Shown here piece by piece: positions 16,155 to 25,600 of a stretch of 64,000 bases of DNA. Made by a program: the position numbers and the translations under genes. Source of the stretch: Nocardioides jishulii (lineage in GTDB: Bacteria; Actinomycetota; Actinomycetes; Propionibacteriales; Nocardioidaceae); the NCBI RefSeq assembly GCF_006007965.1, contig NZ_CP040748.1, forward strand, positions 1,240,001 through 1,304,000. Reading direction: 5' to 3'. The notes under the pieces were generated by a model. The model saw nothing but the letters and a program-made list of their open reading frames with translations. It was not told where the DNA came from and searched no databases. Position 1 is the stretch's first letter. Each line of letters begins with the position of its first letter.

Positions 16155-17221
16155 TTCGAGTCACGCTCCCAGTAGCTCGGACCGACGGGTTCGGTGAAGT
16201 CGCTCTGCGCGATGAGGTAACCCTCGGAGTCCACTGCGATGGGCAGCTGGGGGAGGGCACGGGCCGCCGGACCGAAGACGACGCGACCGGAGTCGGCGAG
16301 GTCGAAGGTCGACTGGTGGCACGGGCAGAGCAGGTGGTGGGTGGTTCGCTCGTTGAGCGAGATCGGGCAACCGACGTGGGTGCAGATCTTGGAGTAGGCG
16401 ACGATGCCGTCGACGCTCCAGTTCTCGCGGCCCTTGCCGGGCTTGATGTCCTCGGGCTCCATGCGGAGCAGGATCAGCGAGGCCTTCGCCTTGCCGACCT
16501 GGACGTCGACGCCGTGCAGGACGTGGTTGCCGTTCTCGTCGGTGGCCAGGAGGATCTCGGGCTGGCAGTTCACCAGGTCACCGACCTCGAGGTCGGAGAC
16601 CAGGATCGGGGTACCGACGACGTCGCGGACGATGCGCTCGCCCTTCTTCCACAAGGTGTGCTCCAGGCCCTTGCCGTTCTCCGGGTCGACGACCTGGCTC
16701 GGCAGCGGACCGAGGTCGCGCAGGAGCAGGATGGGGAGCAGGGTGAAGGCACCCACGGCGCCGAGCAGCGTGTTGCGGACGAGGGGACGGCGGGCGATGC
16801 CCGAGTCCTCCAGACCCTGCTGCAACGCCTCGACGGCGACGGCGCGGTCCTCCTCGGAGGAGGCGATGGGGTGACGCTGCTCGACGAGCTCGACGTCACT
16901 CATCAGCTTGCGGGCCCAGTGGATGATGCCGATGCCGATGAAGAGGAGGCAGAGGCCCATGGTGACGCCGAGGGCGACGTTGGACGCGCCCATGTTGCCG
17001 ATGGTGTCCCAGTCCTCGCCGATGTCGAACACGAAGTACGACACGACGAACAGGATGGCCATCACGATGGAGGCGATGAAGAAGCCGGCGACCTGGCGCT
17101 CGGCGCGCTTCTCGGCCTTCTCGTCGACGTCGGTGGGACGCCACGTGTGGGCCGGGAGGCCCGGGTCGGCGATGGGTTCCGCCGCCGGGAGGGCCTCGTG
17201 GGGGTTGGTCTCGATGCTCAC
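16151..17221 (-). CDS. qcrA: Rieske iron-sulfur subunit of the bc complex
   Basis: A 356-residue Rieske protein with three transmembrane helices (about 46-66, 84-102 and 148-168), the actinobacterial topology. The [2Fe-2S] ligands are in CTHVGC (Cys280, His282, Cys285) and CPCH (Cys299, Cys301, His302). It carries electrons from menaquinol to cytochrome c1-like QcrC. The GTG at 17221 overlaps the qcrC stop (GTGA) and begins VSIETNPHEAL; a longer reading would run back into qcrC. The cluster is a likely client of the IscA protein encoded upstream. Confidence 0.97.
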   Translation of the reverse strand: MSIETNPHEALPAAEPIADPGLPAHTWRPTDVDEKAEKRAERQVAGFFIASIVMAILFVVSYFVFDIGEDWDTIGNMGASNVALGVTMGLCLLFIGIGIIHWARKLMSDVELVEQRHPIASSEEDRAVAVEALQQGLEDSGIARRPLVRNTLLGAVGAFTLLPILLLRDLGPLPSQVVDPENGKGLEHTLWKKGERIVRDVVGTPILVSDLEVGDLVNCQPEILLATDENGNHVLHGVDVQVGKAKASLILLRMEPEDIKPGKGRENWSVDGIVAYSKICTHVGCPISLNERTTHHLLCPCHQSTFDLADSGRVVFGPAARALPQLPIAVDSEGYLIAQSDFTEPVGPSYWERDSK

Positions 17222-18090
17222 GCTTCCACCTTGTCCTTCTTGGAGCGCGTCGTGTGAGCCGCGATCCACACTGCGAATCCGACCATGCCGCCGATGCCGA
17301 TGATCCAGGCGTACATGCCTTCGGAGACGGGGCCGAGACCGCCGAGCGTGAAGCCGCCGTACTCCGGCTGCTCCTCGATCGAGCGCAGGTACGCGATCAC
17401 GTCGCGCTTCTGGTCGGGGGAGATGTTGCCGTCGGAGAAGACGTCCATCGTCTGGGGGCCGGTCAGCATGGCCTCGTAGATGTGCTTGGAGTCGACACCC
17501 TTCAGCGACGGGGCGTAGCCGCCGTGGGGCATGGCGCCACCCTGGCCGTTGAAGTTGTGGCAGGCGGTGCAGTTGGTCAGGAAGATCTGGCCACCGCGGA
17601 CGATCGCAGCCTCACGCTCGGCCTCGGTCATGCCGTCGACGCTGTAGTCGGTCTCGTTGGGGATCGCCGGGCCGGGGCCGAGGCTCGCGACGAAGGCCGA
17701 CAGAGCAGCGGTCTCCTGCTCGTCGAACGCACGCTCCTTGCGCTTGGCCTGCTGGCCGGGCTGCGACATGGGCATGCGACCGGTGCCGACCTGGAAGTCG
17801 ACGGCGGCGGCGCCCACACCGATGAGCGACGGGCCGTACACGTTGCCGTCACGCTGGGTGGGGATGCCCTCGCCATTGAGGCCGTGGCACGACGAACAGC
17901 CCACGAGGAAGAGCTCGCGCCCCTGCTCGATCAGCTCCGCGTCGGTCTTGGTGTCCTGCGCGGTGGCAGGTGAGAACGCCGCGTACAGCCCGCCGGTCAT
18001 CAGGAGACCGATCAGGAGCACGGAAAGTCCCGCGAGCGGACCCCGGCGATGCCGGGAGAGCCGACCAGCGGTTCGGTTCAGGAAACGCAA
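17218..18090 (-). CDS. qcrC: Diheme cytochrome c subunit (cytochrome cc) of the bc complex
   Basis: A 290-residue protein with an N-terminal signal-anchor (about 18-40), two c-type heme motifs (CSSCH at 65-69 and CTACH at 174-178) and a C-terminal helix (about 262-283). It replaces both cytochrome c1 and soluble cytochrome c, feeding CuA of CtaC directly. The start is TTG: an in-frame TGA lies six codons upstream, no ATG or GTG lies nearby, and GAAGAGGA sits nine bases before the TTG. A TTG start in a highly expressed respiratory gene may lower its translation relative to neighbours. Confidence 0.95.
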   Translation of the reverse strand: MRFLNRTAGRLSRHRRGPLAGLSVLLIGLLMTGGLYAAFSPATAQDTKTDAELIEQGRELFLVGCSSCHGLNGEGIPTQRDGNVYGPSLIGVGAAAVDFQVGTGRMPMSQPGQQAKRKERAFDEQETAALSAFVASLGPGPAIPNETDYSVDGMTEAEREAAIVRGGQIFLTNCTACHNFNGQGGAMPHGGYAPSLKGVDSKHIYEAMLTGPQTMDVFSDGNISPDQKRDVIAYLRSIEEQPEYGGFTLGGLGPVSEGMYAWIIGIGGMVGFAVWIAAHTTRSKKDKVEA

Positions 18091-18124
18091 TTGTCTAAAT
18101 CCTCTTCAGATCCGGATCGGGACT

Positions 18125-18766
18125 TCACTGGATGAGGTAGATCGCCGCGAAGAGCGCGATCCACACGACGTCGACGAAGTGCCAGTAGTAGGACACGACG
18201 ATCGCGCTGACCGCCTGCTCGTGCGTGAAGCGCCTTGCCATGTAGGTCCGTCCGAGGACGAACAGGAAGGCGATCAGGCCGCCGATCACATGGATTCCGT
18301 GGAAACCGGTGGCCAGGTAGAAGGCCGAACCGTAGGCGGAGTCCTGGAGCGTCACGCCGTGGTGCACGAGCTCGACGTACTCCAACGCCTGGCCGGCGAC
18401 GAAGATGGCACCCATGATGTAGGTCAGGATGAACCACTCGCGCAGGCCCCAGGCCTTGATGTTGAAGAGTGAGCCCGTGCGGCCAACCTGGCCGCGCTCA
18501 GCCGCGAAGACACCCATCTGGCACGCCACGGACGACAACACGAGGATGGTCGTGTTGGTCGCCGCGAACGGCACGTTGAGTAGTGCTGTCTCCTGGGCCC
18601 AGAGCTCGGGGCTCACCGCGCGAATCGTGAAGTACGCCGCGAACAGAGCCGCGAAGAACATCAACTCGCTGGAGAGCCAGACGATCGTGCCCACGCTGAC
18701 CATGCTGGGTCGGTCGTGATGCCCGTGAAGTCGGGATGCCGGAATAGCCGTCGTTGCTGTCGCCAC
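18125..18766 (-). CDS. ctaE: Cytochrome aa3 oxidase subunit III
   Basis: A 213-residue subunit III with five hydrophobic helices. Family blocks include [35 protein letters not shown] and [20 protein letters not shown] at the C-terminus. It supports stability and proton uptake of the oxidase. The GTG start follows a CATAAT hexamer by six bases and no Shine-Dalgarno sequence is present, so it is probably leaderless. It heads the ctaE-qcrC-qcrA-qcrB operon, which joins one oxidase gene to the whole bc complex. Confidence 0.96.
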   Translation of the reverse strand: MATATTAIPASRLHGHHDRPSMVSVGTIVWLSSELMFFAALFAAYFTIRAVSPELWAQETALLNVPFAATNTTILVLSSVACQMGVFAAERGQVGRTGSLFNIKAWGLREWFILTYIMGAIFVAGQALEYVELVHHGVTLQDSAYGSAFYLATGFHGIHVIGGLIAFLFVLGRTYMARRFTHEQAVSAIVVSYYWHFVDVVWIALFAAIYLIQ

Positions 18767-18772
18767 GCACTC

Positions 18773-18778
18773 ATTATG
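18773..18778 (-). promoter_or_regulatory. -10 hexamer of ctaE-qcrCAB
   Basis: CATAAT on the minus strand, six bases before the ctaE GTG. Confidence 0.5.
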
Positions 18779-18913
18779 GACGTAGCCGGGGGCGAGGGCA
18801 CCCCCACCCCCGGAGTTTGGGCGTTCGGGGTCTCGGGGCGTGTGTTTCCGCGGCGCTCGCACGCCTGCGCGAGGGCAGGTGAATGCGAGGGCGTACTGAT
18901 CGGTGGACGCCTC

Positions 18914-18937
18914 GCCGACCCGCGCGCCCGGGTCGGC
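18914..18937. promoter_or_regulatory. Inverted repeat upstream of the receiver-like gene
   Basis: Perfect nine-base arms GCCGACCCG/CGGGTCGGC separated by six bases, ending two bases before the TAGAGT hexamer. Its position overlaps the expected -35 region, so it may be an operator. Confidence 0.4.
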
Positions 18938-18939
18938 GG

Positions 18940-18945
18940 TAGAGT
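18940..18945 (+). promoter_or_regulatory. -10 hexamer for receiver-like gene
   Basis: TAGAGT, seven bases before the GTG at 18953, directly after the inverted repeat. Confidence 0.45.
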
Positions 18946-18952
18946 CGCGAGC

Positions 18953-19375
18953 GTGACTGACACGACTGCCTCGAAGCCCTCCTCGCTGAAGGTCCTCGTC
19001 TACTCGGACGACATCGACATCCGTCAGCAGGTCATCCTGGCCCTGGGCCGGCGCCCGCACCCGGACCTCCCCGAGCTCGAGTACGTCGAGGTGGCGACCG
19101 AGCCGGTCGTGGTCCAGCACATGGACGCCGGAGGCATCGACCTCGCCATCCTCGACGGCGAGGCCGTCCCCGCGGGTGGCATGGGGATCGCGAAGCAGCT
19201 CAAGGACGAGGTGCACCAGTGCCCGCCGATCCTCGTGCTGACCGGACGCCCCCAGGACGCCTGGCTCGCGACGTGGTCCCGGGCCGACGCCGCGGTCTCG
19301 CACCCGCTGGACCCGATCGAGCTTGCCGAGACGGTCACCGCGCTCCTCGCGGCGCGCGTTCCCGCGACCGCCTGA
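18953..19375 (+). CDS. Stand-alone receiver-like protein lacking the conserved lysine
   Basis: A 140-residue single domain with the alternating pattern of response-regulator receivers: KVLVYSDD (acidic pair Asp19/Asp20), DLAILDGE (phospho-acceptor position Asp68), PILVLTGRP (Thr97). Where receivers have the invariant Lys-Pro, it reads SHPLD, with His117 in place of Lys. There is no output domain. It is divergent from ctaE-qcrCAB and four bases before trpD, an arrangement I recall in related genomes, where it is annotated only as a hypothetical or response-regulator-like protein. It probably works by protein contact and may not be phosphorylated normally. Confidence 0.75.
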   Translation: MTDTTASKPSSLKVLVYSDDIDIRQQVILALGRRPHPDLPELEYVEVATEPVVVQHMDAGGIDLAILDGEAVPAGGMGIAKQLKDEVHQCPPILVLTGRPQDAWLATWSRADAAVSHPLDPIELAETVTALLAARVPATA

Positions 19376-19379
19376 GCGC

Positions 19380-20405
19380 GTGTCCAGCACCTGGCCCGAG
19401 GTCCTCACCACGCTCGTCGGCCGCTCCGACCTGTCCGTGGCGCAGGCCTCGTGGGCGATGAACGAAATCCTGGAGGGTCTTGCCACGCCGGCACAGATCG
19501 CCGGGTTCGCCGTGGCGTTGCGCGCCAAGGGGGAGAGCGTCGACGAGGTCCAAGGGCTCTCCGACGCCATGCTCGCGGCTGGCAACCCGATCTCTGTGGA
19601 GGGGCGCCTCCTCGACATCGTCGGTACCGGTGGCGACCGGTCGATGTCGGTCAACATCTCGACGATGTCGGCCATCGTCGCCGCGGCCGCGGGCGCCAAG
19701 GTCGTCAAGCACGGCAGCCGTTCGGCCTCCTCGGAGTGCGGTTCGGCAGACGTCCTCGAGGCTCTTGGCATCCGGTTGGACCTGCCCATCGAGCGGGTGG
19801 CGCAGGTCGCCGACGAGGTCGGCATCACCTTCTGCTTCGCCGCGGCCTTCCATCCCGCCATGCGCCACGCCGCCGTGCCGCGGCGCGAGCTGGGGATCGG
19901 CACCACCTTCAACTTCCTCGGACCGCTCTCGAACCCGGCGCGGCCTGCAGCCCAGGCGATCGGGTGCGCCGACGCCCGGATGGCCCCGGTCATGGCCGAG
20001 ATCTTCGCCCGTCGGGGTCTCGACGCCTGGGTCTTCCGCGGTGACGACGGCCTCGACGAGCTGACGACCACCACGACCTCGTCGCTGTGGGCAGCGCGTG
20101 ACGGCGTCGTCACCCAGCACGTGGTCGACCCCCGTGAGCACGGCATCGACTACAGCCCGGCGGAGGCGCTTCGCGGTGGCAGCCCTGCCTTCAACGCCGA
20201 CGTCGTACGCCGTCTGCTCGCCGGGGAGCGGGGGCCCGTGCGTGACGCCGTCGTCCTGAACGCCGGTGCGGCGCTGGCGGTGCACGCCCCCTCGGAGGCG
20301 CCGCTCGACGAGCGTCTGGCTGGCGGCATCGTCCGGGCCTCGGACGTGCTCGACGACGGCAGCGGGGCTGCGTTGCTCGAGCGTTGGGTTGCCGCGACGG
20401 CCTGA
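19380..20405 (+). CDS. trpD: Anthranilate phosphoribosyltransferase
   Basis: A 341-residue enzyme joining anthranilate to PRPP in tryptophan synthesis. Signature blocks are [15 protein letters not shown] (PRPP-binding), [21 protein letters not shown] and [11 protein letters not shown]. It starts at a GTG four bases after the receiver-like gene, which gives the normal TrpD length. No other trp gene is nearby; the lone trpD next to ctaE-qcrCAB matches mycobacterial order. Confidence 0.96.
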   Translation: MSSTWPEVLTTLVGRSDLSVAQASWAMNEILEGLATPAQIAGFAVALRAKGESVDEVQGLSDAMLAAGNPISVEGRLLDIVGTGGDRSMSVNISTMSAIVAAAAGAKVVKHGSRSASSECGSADVLEALGIRLDLPIERVAQVADEVGITFCFAAAFHPAMRHAAVPRRELGIGTTFNFLGPLSNPARPAAQAIGCADARMAPVMAEIFARRGLDAWVFRGDDGLDELTTTTTSSLWAARDGVVTQHVVDPREHGIDYSPAEALRGGSPAFNADVVRRLLAGERGPVRDAVVLNAGAALAVHAPSEAPLDERLAGGIVRASDVLDDGSGAALLERWVAATA

Positions 20406-20544
20406 GGCTGCGCGGCGACCCGGGACGCGCTGGGCGGCCAGGGAGTCCCGGGGCGCTCCACGGTCGAGGTGCCGTTCGCCACACCTCAGCGTTTGTCCCG
20501 CCGAACCGCCGTCCGGGGAAGCAGGCACGCACGGTGCACCGATC

Positions 20545-20550
20545 TAGGCT
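20545..20550 (+). promoter_or_regulatory. -10 hexamer for LtaS-like gene 1
   Basis: TAGGCT, six bases before the GTG at 20557. Confidence 0.5.
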
Positions 20551-20556
20551 GTCGTC

Positions 20557-22575
20557 GTGGTTCAGCACCCCGACATCGACCAGACGCCGCCCGCGTACCC
20601 CGAGCCGGGCACCGTTCCTCGGGACATCCCCGCGGGCGTCACCGGGCCCCAGGCCCCGTCGGCCAGCGACGACGTGACCTCGGCTGCGCCGAAGCGCGGC
20701 GCGGTCGCGCGCCAGGTCGTCGCCCGGATCCTCTTCGTGCTGGGGGCGTCCTTCGCGCTCACGGCGGTCGTGACCGGCATGCTGGAGGCCTCGCTCCGCG
20801 CCAAGTCGGACGAGCCGACGCTGGTCGGCCCCGCGTTGCTCGGCTTCGCCATCCTGTGGATCCTGGTGCTCGGCGTCGTCGGCCTCCTGGGCAGCCTGAG
20901 GGCCGCCACGGTGGTCGTGGTGACCCTCGGCCTCGTGCTGGCGGCGGTCAACGTCGTCCGCATGGACATCCTGCGGCTCCCGCTGTCGTTCCGCGACGTG
21001 GTCTTCCTCAAGGACCCGGCCTTCCTGGTCGAGATGGTGCCCGTGCGGGACCTCGTGAAGGGCGCCGTGGCCGTGCTGGCCGTGGCAGCGGCCCTCACCT
21101 GGCTGGTCTCCCGGGCCGGGCGCCGCCGTCCGCGCTGGCGCCGTGGGCGCCCCGGCTGGTGGGGATGGATGGCCTTCCGTGGGGTCGCGGTGGCGCTGGC
21201 GGTCACGCTCGTCCTGCTGGCCGCGGGCTTCAACACGCCGGGCAACGTCGTGCGCGACGCGTACGACCGCAACGGCGCTGACTGGCGGCCCTGGGCGCAG
21301 TCGCGCAACTACCTGCTGAACGGCTTCGTGGGTGGAGTCCTCTCCAACCTCCCCACGGACCCGATGAATGTGCCCCCCGGCTATGACGAGGCCACCATGG
21401 AGGAGGTCGCCCAGCGGTGGACGAAGGTGGCTGCCGTGCGCAACCGCGGCACTGACCCGTCGCTGCTGGAGAAGACCAACGTCGTCATCGTGCTGAGTGA
21501 GTCGATGGGGGACACCGCCGCCCTCGAGCACGCCACCTTCGCCGAGGATCCGATGCCTGAGATCCACGGCCTGATGCGCGCCGGCGGCGCCCGGATGGTC
21601 TCGAACTTCTACGGCACCGGCACCTCGTCGATGGAGTTCGCGGTCCTGACCGGGCAGAACACGACGCTCTTCAAGCCGCAGATCTCCTCGCCCTACCAAC
21701 AGTTCGTCACCGACTACCCCGGCTACCCGAACGCCGTGGGGTGGCTGAAGCAGATGGGTCACGGCGCGGTCGCGATCCACCCCTACACGCCGCACATGTA
21801 CCAGCGCCCCGACGTCTACAAGAACTTCGGCTTCGACGAGTTCATCGACCGTGACTCGATGACGGAGCGCGCGCGTCTCGGCAACGGAGGCTTCATCTCC
21901 GACCGGTCGGGCTACCGCGAGGTGCTGAGGGAGCTGCGCGAGAACGACGACCCGATGGTGGTCCAGCTGGTCTCCATGCAGAACCACCTGCCCTACCAGG
22001 GGCGCTACGACGACCCGATCGAGGTGACGAGCGACAAGCCCCTGCGCCAGGCCGTGGGCCAGTGGGCGCGCGGCGTCAAGGGCACCGACGAGGCCGTCGC
22101 CGAGTTCCTGCGTGAGCTCAGCACCCAGGGGGAGAGGACCATCGTCATCCAGTACGGCGACCACTTCCCGGGCATCTTCTCCGACGCGCAGGTGAAGGCC
22201 GAGGGCCTGAACATCTTCCGTACGCCCTTCTTCGTCTGGGACAGCGCGAACCCGGAGGGGACCGGTCCGAAGAACGGGGGCCTCGTGGGCAACCCGTCCG
22301 GCGGCGACGTCGCGCCCAACGCCGCCATGCAGCTCGCGCTCCAGCAGGTCGGCGCCCCCCTGCCTCCGTACTTCACCCTGCTGGCCGAGGTGCAGGAGAA
22401 GGTCGGCGTCGTCCGGGGCCGCAAGATCCTGACTCCTGACGGTGAGGAGATCACCGTGCAGGACCTGTCGGCCGATCAGAAGGCACTGCTGCGTGACCTG
22501 CGGTTGGTGCAGTACGACTTCTCCATCGGTGAGCGGTACGCACTCGAGGAGATGTGGTACCCGTCGGGGGAGTGA
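20557..22575 (+). CDS. LtaS-like sulfatase-fold polymer synthase, copy 1
   Basis: A 672-residue membrane protein. After a Pro-rich cytoplasmic tail come five hydrophobic helices (between about 50 and 235), then a large outer domain of the alkaline-phosphatase superfamily (about 300-600). Expected metal and catalytic residues are present: Glu315 in VLSESMGD, Thr356 in GTGTSSMEF (the nucleophile position), and Asp535-His536 in YGDHFPGI. LtaS enzymes polymerise glycerol phosphate from phosphatidylglycerol; the actinobacterial substrate is uncertain and could be a teichoic-acid-like or modified-lipid product. A paralog with the same architecture lies at 28973-30898. A strong terminator follows. 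Confidence 0.85.
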   Translation: MVQHPDIDQTPPAYPEPGTVPRDIPAGVTGPQAPSASDDVTSAAPKRGAVARQVVARILFVLGASFALTAVVTGMLEASLRAKSDEPTLVGPALLGFAILWILVLGVVGLLGSLRAATVVVVTLGLVLAAVNVVRMDILRLPLSFRDVVFLKDPAFLVEMVPVRDLVKGAVAVLAVAAALTWLVSRAGRRRPRWRRGRPGWWGWMAFRGVAVALAVTLVLLAAGFNTPGNVVRDAYDRNGADWRPWAQSRNYLLNGFVGGVLSNLPTDPMNVPPGYDEATMEEVAQRWTKVAAVRNRGTDPSLLEKTNVVIVLSESMGDTAALEHATFAEDPMPEIHGLMRAGGARMVSNFYGTGTSSMEFAVLTGQNTTLFKPQISSPYQQFVTDYPGYPNAVGWLKQMGHGAVAIHPYTPHMYQRPDVYKNFGFDEFIDRDSMTERARLGNGGFISDRSGYREVLRELRENDDPMVVQLVSMQNHLPYQGRYDDPIEVTSDKPLRQAVGQWARGVKGTDEAVAEFLRELSTQGERTIVIQYGDHFPGIFSDAQVKAEGLNIFRTPFFVWDSANPEGTGPKNGGLVGNPSGGDVAPNAAMQLALQQVGAPLPPYFTLLAEVQEKVGVVRGRKILTPDGEEITVQDLSADQKALLRDLRLVQYDFSIGERYALEEMWYPSGE

Positions 22576-22645
22576 CTCCTCGGGTCACCGCTGACGAGTG
22601 CCCGTGGCCACGTGCCAAGCACGTGACCAGACGGGCCAAGGACGA

Positions 22646-22682
22646 CGAAGGCCCCACTCCTCGACCAGGAGTGGGGCCTTCG
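22646..22682. terminator. 16-bp bidirectional terminator
   Basis: Perfect stem CGAAGGCCCCACTCCT with a five-base loop between the convergent LtaS-like and FN3 genes. Confidence 0.9.
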
Positions 22683-22695
22683 CGTCAGGTAGGGG

Positions 22696-25600
22696 TCAGG
22701 TGATCTTCAGGACGATGACCTTCGACCGGGAGGCCGCGACCTGACCGGTGCCCTTGTAGCGCAGCTGGATCTTGTGCTTGCCCTTCTTCCACTTCTTCGG
22801 CAGCACGAAGGTCACCTTGCCCTTCTTGCTCACGGCGAGCTTGATGGTCTTGATCGTCTTCCCGTTGCGGTGGACGGTGACCGCACCGGTCGGAGCAGTG
22901 ACGCCGCTGACCTGGACCGTGCCGGAGAGCGTGACCTTGGCGCCACGCTTCACCTTCGTCTTCGACAGGGCCATCGACGTGGTCGAGGACGCCTTCGGGA
23001 CGCTGACGGACGATGAGGTGCTCGTGCCGTCGCGCATGCCCGGCAGCGTGCCGGTCACGCGCAGTGAGATCAGCTTCGCGACATCAGCCATGGTGACGGT
23101 GTAGGTCTTGCCTGTCGCCCCGGCGATGGGGGAGCCGTTGCGCAGCCACTGGTAGGACAGCTTGGCCTTCGCCGGCCAGCTGCCGGGGGTGGAGCCCAGC
23201 TTCTGTCCCACTGCTGCCTTGCCGGTCACGGTGGGTGGGGCGGTGGCGATGACGGCGCCTCCGGCACCGATCGTGACCGCCTGGCTCGTGACTGCAGTGG
23301 AGGTGTATGAGGGCAGGGAGCCGGTGACGCGCACAGTGATCGACCGGTTGTAGTCAGCGGTCGTGGCGAGGTACTTGTTCGTCGTCGCACCCTTGATGGT
23401 CGCTCCGTCGCGCAGCCACTGGTAGGACTCCGTGACACCGTCGCGGTTCCACGCCAGCGGGGCGACGGAGAGCTCGCTGCCCACCTCGGGCCGCTCGGTG
23501 TCGTAGCCCACGACCGGCGTCGCCCCGGGGACCAGGCTCGTGTCGACGGTGAAGACGTCCGAGCTGGGCGGGGCCATGGTGGCGCCGTCGTTGCTCCTGG
23601 CGGTGACCGACCATGTGTGGCGGCCGGCCGCAAGAGACCCGAAGAGGGTGTAGGCGGTCGCGGGGGTGGAGCGGGACTCGATCACCTTGCCGCTGGAGTC
23701 CTTGACCTCGAAGAGGTAGGTGGCCGCGCCCCTGACCGGCTCCCACGAGAACGAGGGACCGTTCGGGAGCTGGAGGCTGCCCGTGCCCGGTCCGATGAGA
23801 CGGACCGAGTCGGAGACGACACGGAAGGGCACGGGGGTGCTCCAGGCGCCCTGGTTGCCCGACGAGTCGATGCGGCGCACCCGGTAGTAGTACGGGTCGG
23901 CACTCACCGGGATCGGTTTGGTCCAGGTGTAGGCCGTGGTCCACACCTTGGTGAGGAAGAGTCGGTTCGTCGACGAGAACAGCGCGTCGTTGCGCGAGAC
24001 CTCGAGCTCGTACTGGCCGCTGTAGGCCTGCGGGGACCAGCGGAAGGGCGTCGTACCCAGCACCGAGGCGTTGGCGCGCGGCGAGATGGTCTCGACGGCC
24101 GGGCTCGTCTTCGTGAACGTGCGCGTCTCCGAGGAGCTCAACTCGTTGCCGTTGGTGTCGAGAGCAGACACACGCCAGTAGACGGGGCCTTCGGGGTACA
24201 GCTTGCCCGTGGCGGTGAACGTGGTCTGGTCGACCGTGGCTGTCTCGATCACGTCCGCGAACAACGGGTCCTTCGCGATGCGGACCCGGTAGCGGGCTGC
24301 GCTCTGGTTGCTGAGGTCGCTGGGGTTGATGGGTCCGTTCCGCGGGCCGTCGCTGCGGTAGGTGGCGGTCCACGACGGGGCACCGTCGCGGGTGACGAGA
24401 TGGGTCTGGTTCGTGTCGTGGTAGTCGCGCCACGTGAAGGTGACCTCGCTGGTGGAGACCACGTCGTCGGTGGGGTGCGTCTCCACGCGCGGCGAGACCT
24501 TCTTGAAGGCGTGCTTGGCGAGTCCGGTCGCGGAGGAGACAGGATCTGGTGCGCAGATGCCGGCGGCCTTGCAGGGCCGGATGTGCCAGTAGTAGGGCAC
24601 GCCGGATGTGTTGTCAGCCAGCGTCAGCATGTCGTAGGCGTACATGGTGCCGAGTGAGGCCGGGATGTTGGTCTCGGTCAGGTTCGTGAAGTTCTGGTCG
24701 TAGGAGACGTAGACGCCGTAGAAGGCGATGCCCTCCTGCGGCTCCCAGGAGAGCACCGGAGTCGTGGGCACCTCCGGGCAGGTGGAGACGTTGCTGACCA
24801 GGTCCATGGGCAGGGCACAGCCACCTCCGGCAGCGAGCTTCGCGCCGTCGAGAGCGATGGTCTGCCCGGTGACCTCCTCGAACCCTGCCACCGTGGCGAT
24901 GTTCGAGGCGGAGGTCGCGACCAGCTGGCCGTCGTCGCTGAAGGCGCGGACGCGCCAGCGGTAACGGCCCGGCGTCATGATGCGGGTGCCGGTGTCGGTG
25001 AAGGTGGTGTACGCAGTCTCCTTGCCGAACGACTCGCCGCCGGCCGGCACCAGCCAGCTCGTGAGGTCGGCGTGGCCGAAGTCCACGACGTAGTGGCTGG
25101 CCCTGGGGTGGGGCGTCCAGGACATCGTGGGTGCGCGCATGGTGGGCGAGTCGGACTCACGCGCGGACAGCGCGGTCAAGGGGGGCAGGGAATCGGTGCC
25201 GGGATCGACCGCGGGGGTCGGGGTGAGATCGAATGATCGGTTGCGGATGAGCGACGGGGTGCCGTCGGCCGAGAAGGCCGTGATCTCCCACGTGAACGGA
25301 CCCTTGGTGCGATCAATCTCGTTGCCGACCGGCGTCCAGGTGTTGGCACGAGTGGTGCCGGAAGCGACCCGGCTGCCGGTGTTGTCGTAGACGACGATGC
25401 GGTACTCATCGGCGGCCACGGCCGACTTCCAGCTGAAGATGGGCTGGGAGATGGTGGCGTTGTGGGCCGGCTTCAGCTCGGTGAACCACTCCGGCTCCCA
25501 GACGAACTTCTGGGTCGGGGAGTAGATGCCCTCCACGGTGAAGGGACGGTCCATGGGCCGCACGCGCCAGTAGTAGCGAGTACCTTCCTTGACCTGGCAG

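Noticed and set aside
18125..20146. The ctaE frame stays open on the minus strand to 20146
   Set aside because: It is antisense to trpD and the receiver-like gene; the GTG at 18766 gives the normal subunit III length.
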